Of a DNA stretch of 64,000 bases, positions 56,601 to 64,000 are shown piece after piece. The notes under the pieces are model-generated. The model was not told the DNA's origin. It worked only from the letters and a program-made list of their open reading frames with translations, and searched no databases. Source of the stretch: Doris montereyensis (lineage: Eukaryota > Mollusca > Gastropoda > Nudibranchia > Dorididae); NCBI GenBank assembly GCA_037039925.1, contig JAXRKP010001145.1:69501-133500 (forward strand), read 5' to 3'. How positions within the stretch are numbered: position 1 is the stretch's first letter; every line of letters begins with the position of its first letter. The position numbers were made by a program, and so were the translations under genes.

Positions 56601-59600
56601 AAATATAGTGTAGTAATGGTAGCTTAAATATAGTGTAGTAATGGTAGCTTAAATATAATGTAGTAATGGTAGCTTAAAAATATAATGTACCTAGGGATAG
56701 TGTAGTAATGGTAGCTTAAATAATATAATGGTAGCTAATGGTACTTTAAATATAGTGTAGTAATGGTAGCTTAAATATAGTGTAGTAATGGTAGCTTAAA
56801 TATAGTGTAGTAATGGTACTGTAGTAATGGTACCTTAAATATAGTGTAGTAATGGTAGCTTAAATATAGTGTAATAATGGTAGCTTAAATATAGTGTAGT
56901 AGTGGTAGCTTAAATATAGTGTAGTAATAATGGTACCTTAAATATAGTGTAGTAATGGTAGCTTAAATATAGTGTAGTAGTGGTAGCTTAAATATAGTGT
57001 AGTAGTGGTAGTAATATAGTGTAGTAGTGGTAGCTTAAATATAGTGTAGTAATGGTAGCTTAAATATAGTGTAGTAATGGTAGCTTAAATATAGTGTAGT
57101 AGTGGTAGCTTAAATATAGTGTAGTAGTGGTAGCTTAAACTTAAATATAGTGTAGTAGTGGTAGCTTAAATATAGTGTAGTAGTGGTAGTAGTGGTAGCT
57201 TAAATATTGATATGTAGAGGTAGTTAAAGCGGTTGGCTGCTCCTATCATATGCTCTTGTTTTTACCAAGTTTTTACAAGTTATTCTTCTTGGATTTTAAC
57301 GAAATTTATACCAACTGGTTCCTTTACCACTTGTGCTTCATATTATGCTTTCAATTTTTGATTTTTCGTCTTTTTTAAGAGGATTTAATCATCACATTTT
57401 ACAGTGTTTGTTTTTTCCAAATGGTTTCTTAAAGGTAAGTACTAGGCTTTAGCTTCTTTGTCGTCCATGTGAACACTTTTCTATTGATCTTCGTGAATTG
57501 TGTTTCGTCAATCGCCATGGTCAGTGATGTGTCAGTCCGTCATGCTCTGGCAATTACATACAAGCCAAGCCAACTGATAGCACTGCGTTCATACTCACTA
57601 AGATTTAATAATCAGACGTCAATTCTAGACGCATTGAAGAAACACCATATTTTTTATAAAACACATAGGTAGACACACAGAAGGGGAACATGGGCGGCAG
57701 ATCAGATATCAAACGTGTCACAACCAATTGGTCAAACCATTGTCACCATACCGACAACAATAGCTGACTCATTTTTCGCACACCCCCTAAAATAGAGGAC
57801 AAACACTACCAGCCGACCGTACACAAATTGATCTTAAAACGTCAGCTAACACCAATGTAAACAACAAAATATCGAAGATTCGAATTTACACCAACGCCCA
57901 GTCATGCCGTAATAAAACATCTGAATTGAGCGATATCGTCACAGAGTAAGACTACGACATCATGTTCCTCACGGAAACTTGGCTTCACGTCCAGGGTGAT
58001 GAACCAATCATTCATCAACTTACACCTCCTGGATACGAGTTCCGATCCTTCCTAGAAAAAAACAAAAGAGGAGGGGGAATTGGTGTACTGTTCAAAAAGA
58101 ACATTGGCTCATTTATCCGAATTAGATTGTCTTCCAAAATTACAACACATTTGAACATGTGACAATGTCCATAAATACACGGAAGAATTCATCAAATTAC
58201 GTGTATTTATAGGCCACCACCGAACCGGAAAAATATGTTTACAACTGCAGATTTTCTTAATGAATTTGATGAATATTTATGATCAGAAATTTCTCATGGA
58301 AAGGACACCATGCTCATTGGAGACTTTAACCTCCACTTTAATTCAAATAACCCAGACACCAAAATAATGAATGATATACTTGAAAATAATGAAATGATCC
58401 AACACGTGACATCACCAACACACCGTATGGGCCACATTCTGGATTGAGTGATAACTTCTAAAAGTTTTCCTATTCACCTGCCCATATCAAATATGGACAA
58501 ATTAATATCAGACCACACTGTCCTTCATTTCGTCGTGGGTCTTCCAAATGTTCAAAAACATGTCAAGTCAGTCACATCAAGAGACTTTAAGAAAGTGAAC
58601 GTAGCTGAGAAAGGACTTTGCCCAATGCGTCTCAGGTACGAACAGCAACCTGCCAGCCGCGACAATTCTGCACCAACTTTGAGAAGTCATCGATCTCCAT
58701 GCTCCTGAATCCACCCGAAGAGTCATTGAGAGGAAACCGTCGCCCTGGTTTAACGAGGAGCTGAAGGAAGCCAAGAAATGTAGGAGACGAGCAGAAAGAA
58801 AATGGCTCAAGTCAGGAACCAATATCGATAAGGAAATATATGAGTCAAAAGAACTCTGTTAACCAACTCTCTAGCATAGCCAAACAAACATTTTTTTCTG
58901 ACAAATTCAAAAACAAATTCAAAAAGGCTCATAGTTCCAAAGATTTCTTTAGACTTTTGAATGAACTTAGGAAAAAGTACTTTTAAATCCATTGCCAAAT
59001 AATGTATCAGAAGAAGAGCTTCCCGACACCTTTGGTAAATTTTTCTGTGAAAAAATAGAAAAAATTAGAAACGATTTTAGCAATGGTAACAACGCTGAGC
59101 ATTCCACTTTGGGAGGGAACTTAACCTATTCAAAGAAGCTTCTGTTGATGAAATCCATAAAATGATTTTGTCTTCCTCTACTAAATCATGTGAATTAGAT
59201 CATGTTCCAACTAATGTATTGAAGTATGCCTGCATGAAATACTTCCTGCCATTGTCAATATCATTAATATGTCTTTGACCACAGGAACTGTACCAGACAT
59301 TTTTAAAGTCGCCATTGTCAAACCTCTATTAAAAAAGTCAAATCTTGATCCAAATATCCTCAAAAATTTCAGGCCAGTTTCTAATCTACCATTTATATCC
59401 AAAAATCCTTGAAAAGATAGTCTTAAAACAGATAATGAGACATCTTGAGATCAATGGCCTCCAGGAGGTTTTTCAGTCAGCCTATAAGGCAAACCACAGC
59501 ACAGAGACTGCTCTTGTGGTGTCATTAATGACCTTCTGGACACTGTTGACAAAGGTTCCCTATCGATCTTGAATTTACTCGATTTATCAGCTGCTTTACG

Positions 59601-62600
59601 ACACAATTGATCATGAAATTTTGACAAAAGACTTGAAATTACATACGGAATGTCTGGTACCGTACTAAAGTGGTTAAAATCTTACCTGTCATAGAGAAAG
59701 CAAGTTATAGTCACAAACAAAAAGAAATCAAATGAATATCATCTAACCTGTGGGGTTCCTCAGGGATCAGTTCTAGGGCCTGTCCTTTTTGTCCTCTACA
59801 TCGGACCACTTTCAGAAATATGTCTTAAACACAACATTTCCTATCACTAGTATGCAGATGATACACAACTCTATGTTACCAACTTTGATAAACATTTCCC
59901 AAGTCCATCCCCTTTAATAAATGTTAGTGAAATGTGTATCATGGAAATAAAAGACTGGATGAAAGCAAATAAACTCAAGCTAAATGAAGATAAGACAGAA
60001 GTAATGATTGTTGGTAATAAAAAGAAGCTAAAAGAAGTAAAATCTCAAGATCTTAAAATGTATTTGGGTGACATAATTGTTTACACTGTTGATACACTAA
60101 AAAATTTGGGGACAATGCTTGATTGTTCACTATCCATGGACTGCCAACTAAATTATGTGTGCAAGATTATGATATTTGAATTAAAGAAAATATCTGCAAT
60201 AAGACCCTTTTTATCCCCTGAAATGACCAAGAAACTTGTTGTTGCCTTAATATTTTCCAAGTTAGATTACTGCAATGCATTACTTTTTGGCCTGCCTAAT
60301 AATAAAATTAGAAAATTGCAAATCATCCAAAATCATGCTGCAAGGCTCATTTTTCAAAAAACGCAAAGGAGAAAATGTATCCCCTCTTTTGACAGAGCTT
60401 CATTGGCTCAAAGTTGAACAAAGGATAAAATTCAAAGCATCAGTTCTGGTCTATAGATGCCTTGACGGATCAGCCCCCTCTACCTTTCCGACCTGATTTC
60501 TAAATACTCACAGCCAAGATCACTAAGATCCTCAGCAGACTCCACTCGTTTAGTTATCCCTCTAAAACGCACAAAAATGGGCGAGCGGTCCTTTTCTTCT
60601 TTCGGTCCACGTACGTGGTATTTGGCTTGATGATTGCCAATAACCACCAGAATATTACTACAGACAGATAATATATCTATTTTCAAGTTATGTAAAAAAG
60701 TTAATTGACGCACTATTTTCTATGAGCAATTTTGCTATTTGGCTGACTTGATTTTGTGTCTAAATAATATAATTTACATTTAATACCAATATGAATATTA
60801 CTATGATATGTGTGTATATATGTGTAAATGTATGTATGTGTATGTATATATATATGTATATGTTATGTATATATCCACGAACAACATGTTGATTGATGTC
60901 TCATGTAGCCTACGTATTTCTAAATCAACTAATTAGTTCTATGCCATAGTGTTTAATTGCAGTCATGTAATTCATGTAATTCTAGTCTTTGGTTTCAATG
61001 ACTTTAATCCAAATTTTTAAACATAAATATAGTATCAATGTAATCTAATTTTTAAATCATAAATGCTTAACTAGTGTTTAGTATTATTAAATTATATATT
61101 ATTTAAATATTGTAATGGTAGCTTAAATATAGTTTAATGGTACTTAAATATATGTAGCAATGGTACTAAATATAGTGTAGTATGGTACCTTAAATATAGT
61201 GTAGTGTAATTTATGGTAATGGTTTAATAATGGTAGCTTAAATATAGTGTAGTAATGGTGTAGTGTAAGCTTAAATATAGTGTTTGGAGCTTAAATCTTT
61301 TAGTGTAGTAATGGTAGCTTAAATATATGTAGTAAGCGCTCTATGTAGTGTGGTTTAATTATTAATTATATATGTAGTAATGGTAGCTTAAATAGTGTAA
61401 TAATGGTAGCTTAAATAAGTGGTAGCTTAAATATAATGTAGTAATGGTAGCTTAAATAAATATAAGTAAATATAGTAATGGTAGCTTAAATATAAATATA
61501 GTGTAGTAGTACCTAAATATAATGGTACCTAAAATAGTGTAATAATGGTAGCTTATATATAGTAGTAGTAGTAATGGTAGCTTAAATATAGTGTAATGGT
61601 AGCTTAAATATAGTGTGGTACTTAAATATAGTGTAGTAATGGTAGCTTAAATATAGTGTAGTAATGGTAGCTTAAATATAGTGTAGTAATGGTAGCTTAA
61701 AATAGTGTAGTAATGCTTAAATTTTAAATATAGTGTAGTAATGGTAGCTAAATAAATGTAGTAATGGTAGCTTAAATATAGTGTAGTAATGGTAGCTTAA
61801 ATATAGTGTAGTAATGGTAGCTTAAATATAGTGTAGTAATGGTAGCTTAAATATAGTGTAGTAATGGTAGCTTAAATATAATGTAGTAATGGTAGCTTAA
61901 ATATAGTGTAGTAATGGTAGCTTAAATATAGTGTAGTAATGGTAACTTAAATATAGTGTAGTAATGGTAGCTTAAATATAGTGTAGTAATGGTAGCTTAT
62001 AAATGGTAATAAATATATAGTAGTAATGGTAGCTTAAATATAGTGTAGTAATGGTAGCTTAAATATAGTGTAGTAATGGTAGCTTAAATATAGTGTAAGC
62101 TTAATGTAGTAATGGTAGCTTAAATATAGTGTAGTAATGGTAGCTTAAATATAATGTAGTAATGGTAGCTTAAATATAGTGTAGTAATGGTAGCTTAAAT
62201 ATAGTGTAGTAATGGTAGCTTAAATATAGTGTAGTAATGGTAGCTTAAATATAGTGTAGTAATGGTAGCTTAAATATAGTGTAGTAATAGTGTAGTAGTG
62301 GTAGCTTAAATATAGTGTAGTAATGGTAGCTTAAATATAGTGTAGTAATGGTAGCTTAAATATAGTGTAGTAATGGTATAAATATAGTAATGGTAGTGTA
62401 ACATATATATAGCTTAAATATAGTGTAGTAGTGGTAGCTTAAATATAGTGTAGTAATGGTAGCTTAAATATAGTGTAGTAATGGTAGCTTAAATATAGTG
62501 TAGTAATGGTAGCTTAAATATAGTGTAGTAATGGTAGCTTAAATATAGTGTAGTAATGGTAGCTTAAAAATAGTGTAGTAATGGTAGCTTAAATATAGTG

Positions 62601-63241
62601 TAGTAATGGTAGCTTAAATATAGTGTAGTAATGGTAACTTAAATATAGTGTAGTAATATGGTAGCTTAAAATATATAATGTAGTAATGGTAGCTTAAATA
62701 TAATGTAGTAGTGGTAGCTTAAATATAGTGTAGTAATGGTAGCTTTAAATATAGTGTAGTAATGGTAACTTAATAGTGTAAGCTTAAATATAGTGTAGTA
62801 ATGGTAGCTTATATAGTAGTAGCTTAAATATGTAGCTTAAATATAGTGTAGTAATGGTAACAATATAGTGTAGCTTAAATATAGTGTAGTATGGTTTAAA
62901 TATAATGTAGTAGCTTAAATATAGTGTAGTAATGGTAGCTTAAATATAGTGTAATAATGGTAGCTTAAATATATAGTAGTGGTGTATATAATGGTAAATA
63001 TAATGTAGTAATGGTAGCTTATATATAATGTAGTAATGGTAGCTTAAATATAATGTAGTAATGGTAGCTTAATAATGTAGTAATAGCTTAAATATAATGT
63101 AGTAATGGTAGCTTAAATATCATGCTTACTGGATACCATTGTCTTTATGTTCAACCCTGCCATCATCTCCAAGTAATAGAGTCACCTGAGAGCTGCGGAA
63201 ACCATTGTTAGCTATAGCAGAGTATCTATGGTAGCTACCCG
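44138..63241 (-). CDS. TRMT12: tRNA wybutosine-synthesizing protein 2 homologue (3' part of gene; four exons)
   Basis: TYW2 moves the 3-amino-3-carboxypropyl group of S-adenosylmethionine onto the tricyclic base made from G37 of tRNA-Phe, a middle step of wybutosine synthesis in the cytosol. Exons 63241-63130, 46144-46035, 45226-45069 and 44625-44138 join in phase and cover about 289 residues. They read [13 protein letters not shown], then [20 protein letters not shown], the SAM-binding [33 protein letters not shown] and [15 protein letters not shown], in the family's order. The last exon needs one added base in an A homopolymer (44251-44254, T on plus) to reach [18 protein letters not shown], the conserved C-terminus. 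The N-terminal exons lie beyond 64000. A 16.98-kb intron separates the first two exons. Confidence 0.93.
44626..45068. other. TYW2 intron, no gene seen
   Basis: Short AT-rich intron. A segment near 44880-44925 weakly resembles the dispersed repeat at 29216-29332. Confidence 0.5.
45069..45226 (-). CDS. TRMT12: TYW2 exon with SAM-binding motif
   Basis: Acceptor TTTGAAAG. It encodes [40 protein letters not shown] and ends GDNRM before GTGAGT. The GIGYFTLP and CEWNP blocks are the nucleotide and methionine-binding motifs of the Trm5/TYW2 fold. Confidence 0.95.
45227..46034. other. TYW2 intron
   Basis: No exon is needed here, since 46035 splices in phase to 45226. A 66-codon minus-strand open frame (45756-45556) has a lysine-rich, protein-like look but no recognised family and no splice signals that fit. 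Confidence 0.5.
46035..46144 (-). CDS. TRMT12: TYW2 exon
   Basis: The acceptor is ACATTCCAG. It encodes [20 protein letters not shown] and [15 protein letters not shown], then donor GTAGGT. One base at each end completes codons with neighbours (Gln and the first Gly of GIGYF). Confidence 0.95.
46185..49290. repeat. 30-bp minisatellite, about 100 copies
   Basis: Units read ACACCTGTCAAGTAATACAC then GTGTAGAGGC; GTG/ATG variants alternate. The array starts about 40 bp from the TYW2 acceptor at 46144. After about 48.78 kb the units are interrupted by unrelated pieces. Open frames on the minus strand ([10 protein letters not shown] repeats) are artefacts of a unit divisible by three. Each unit carries the palindrome TACACGTGTA or a CATG variant. 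Confidence 0.97.
49750..50060. repeat. (ATT)n-rich patches
   Basis: Several ATT runs separated by short unique blocks that match 53140-53500. They stand where the right copy has non-repetitive sequence. Confidence 0.9.
50240..50560. repeat. About 39-bp tandem repeat, left copy (degraded)
   Basis: Units ACACATCTAAACAATCRACC plus AATTTGTAACCTTAGAGTT; it corresponds to the better array at 53730-54170. Confidence 0.85.
51600..52375. repeat. Scattered 30-bp minisatellite pieces
   Basis: Fragments such as CACACCTGTCAAGTAATACA alternate with blocks identical to 55400-56110. They end in a clean pair of units at 52313-52365. Confidence 0.85.
53595..53720. repeat. 25-bp tandem repeat, about 5 copies
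   Basis: GGCTGTTATAATGTTATTTG followed by CCCAC recurs with small changes. It has no clear counterpart in the left copy of the duplication. Confidence 0.9.
53730..54170. repeat. About 39-bp tandem repeat, right copy, about 11 units
   Basis: Units contain CATCTAAACAATCAACCAAT and TTGTAACCTTAGAGTTACA with TAAAT/TAAAC variants. Confidence 0.92.
56377..57210. repeat. 25-bp minisatellite, left block, about 33 units
   Basis: Units read TAGTAATGGTAGCTTAAATA then TAGTG, with an AGTGGT variant enriched at the right side. The same unit continues at 61.1-63.1 kb beyond the inserted LINE. Confidence 0.97.
57235..61100 (+). mobile_element. Degenerate CR1/L2-like LINE nested in the 25-bp array
   Basis: In plus-strand frames broken by stops and shifts, an endonuclease region reads [45 protein letters not shown] and SDHTVLHF. 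It is followed by reverse transcriptase blocks [41 protein letters not shown] and YADDTQLY, then [13 protein letters not shown] and a C-terminal part [44 protein letters not shown]. This is the order of Jockey-superfamily elements (CR1/L2 type). About 57.9-60.6 kb is coding-derived; edges are placed where array units resume. It is inactive as read. Confidence 0.88.
61100..63118. repeat. 25-bp minisatellite, right block, about 75 units
   Basis: The unit is that of 56377-57210. Both edges are more disordered than the core (61.8-62.6 kb). The block ends 6 bp before the GTAAGC donor (63124-63129) of the TYW2 exon at 63130. Confidence 0.97.
63130..63241 (-). CDS. TRMT12: TYW2 exon upstream of the 17-kb intron
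   Basis: The acceptor TTTCTTGTCAG is above 63241 and the donor GTAAGC below 63130. It encodes [20 protein letters not shown] then EHKDNGIQ, where the last codon is completed by the exon at 46144. It aligns with the family segment VTLLLGDxGWVEHxDNGIRY just before the catalytic domain. Confidence 0.88.
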
Positions 63242-63780
63242 CTGACAAGAAAGTGAGTCAGCTACAGCAGTCCATAATTCTTGACCTGAATTTTTTTAAA
63301 AGGATGAAATCATTCAGTTGACTAAAAGGCACATAGATGCGTTCACATCAGAATCTAGAGATCTGTTTGTCTCTTTTTTTTAAGACAGTCTAAGAAAATC
63401 TGAACATTTAAGAATCAACATGGTTGGTGCTGCTTTTTCTGTATTTCATATACCACAGTAGCAGTTTAAGAACACGCCTCTTGAGAGATCAAAAAATCAA
63501 GCAGACAGCAAACGTTAACTTTTAAAGAAAATATTAACTATGGCCATGATTAAATGTAACTCTTACCCAACCTGTTAATCCTGCAATAAACGTCTATCAG
63601 TTTTACAAGAGAAAGGTTAGCCTTGCAGGGGGGTGGAACTTCATGATGCCAATGGCCATCCATTTCTGTCTGACACGTATGCAACAAATTAATGAAAGTT
63701 TCCCTCCTTGGTTGGAGATGCATCTTTGATTTGATTGACGATTGCACGCTGGTTTTGGGCGACCAAAGGCTAAGGGAGTT
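63242..63780. other. TYW2 intron, right part
   Basis: No further TYW2 exon was found. A minus-strand open frame of 83 codons (63801-63550) may be 5' sequence of the LINE that starts nearby rather than a gene. Confidence 0.45.
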
Positions 63781-64000
63781 AACCCTGACAGAAAATATCA
63801 AGGCCCGTTAGGGGGCCTCAAGGTGGCAACCCCACCATCTACCTAGGGTACAGTGGGCTAATCCCCTGCTTATCCAAAACCAAACTGATTCAAAGAAAGA
63901 AATATGATATACCCGGCTTGAATTTTCAAAGACGACTTTGAAAAGAACACGGACTGTGATTTTTGGAACATGGAATATTAGGGCAATAAATGGAATAGAG
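63780..64000 (+). mobile_element. 5' end of a LINE ORF, cut by the window edge
   Basis: The plus-strand frame KTTLKRTRTVIFGTWNIRAI runs to the window end. TWNIR/TWNVR after a basic stretch is the usual beginning of the apurinic-type endonuclease domain in non-LTR retrotransposons. The preceding GGGGGCCTCAAGGTGGCAAC-type sequence may be its 5' UTR. Confidence 0.65.

Noticed and set aside
63550..63801. An upstream TYW2 exon in the 83-codon minus-strand frame
   Set aside because: The sequence shows no resemblance to TYW2 and lies directly before a LINE start, so it is more likely element 5' sequence.

Overview
The window is eukaryotic and animal-like: AT-rich, with short exons bounded by GT/AG splice sites, long introns, degenerate non-LTR retrotransposons, short inverted-repeat DNA elements and very abundant minisatellites. 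The gene content (V-ATPase subunit C, an adenylate-kinase-like gene, TYW2) and the retroelements suit an invertebrate. A mollusc or another lophotrochozoan is my guess; the sequence alone does not fix the species. No prokaryotic-style operon, CRISPR array or tRNA/rRNA gene was seen.

Three protein-coding genes can be rebuilt from exons. (1) On the minus strand, 632-3433, are the first three coding exons of V-type ATPase subunit C; the gene runs off the left edge. (2) On the plus strand, 12906-43329, is a nine-coding-exon gene for a protein of about 439 aa with an adenylate-kinase-like domain, an altered P-loop and an unrecognised C-terminal region; its last intron is 16.3 kb. (3) On the minus strand, 63241-44138, are the last four exons of TYW2/TRMT12, the aminocarboxypropyltransferase of wybutosine synthesis in tRNA-Phe; one intron is 16.98 kb and upstream exons lie beyond the right edge. 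Genes 2 and 3 converge tail to tail with 808 bp between stop codons. Genes 1 and 2 diverge across 9.5 kb.

Most of the remaining sequence is repeat. At least 20 tandem arrays with different units (10 to 73 bp) together fill roughly a quarter of the window, nearly all inside introns of genes 2 and 3. The largest are a 16-bp array of about 4.5 kb, a 30-bp array of about 3.1 kb, a split 25-bp array of about 2.9 kb and a 26-bp array of about 1.3 kb. Two arrays run almost into the splice sites of the long TYW2 intron.

Mobile elements include a degenerate CR1/L2-like LINE nested in the 25-bp array (about 57.2-61.1 kb), fragments of two other LINEs (6.7-7.8 and 30.4-30.8 kb), the 5' part of a further LINE at the right edge, a mariner-like remnant (36.9-37.35 kb), a 730-bp TTAA-flanked inverted-repeat element (5.7-6.4 kb) and a 624-bp TA-flanked inverted-repeat element (32.1-32.7 kb).

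The most peculiar structure is 49.3-56.2 kb, a head-to-tail duplication of a 3-4 kb unit. In the left copy, patches are replaced by simple repeat or by pieces of the neighbouring minisatellite. This, with three single-base indels that each break an otherwise well-conserved exon, points to residual long-read assembly error, although real repeat-driven rearrangement cannot be excluded. I found no convincing previously undescribed multi-gene system.
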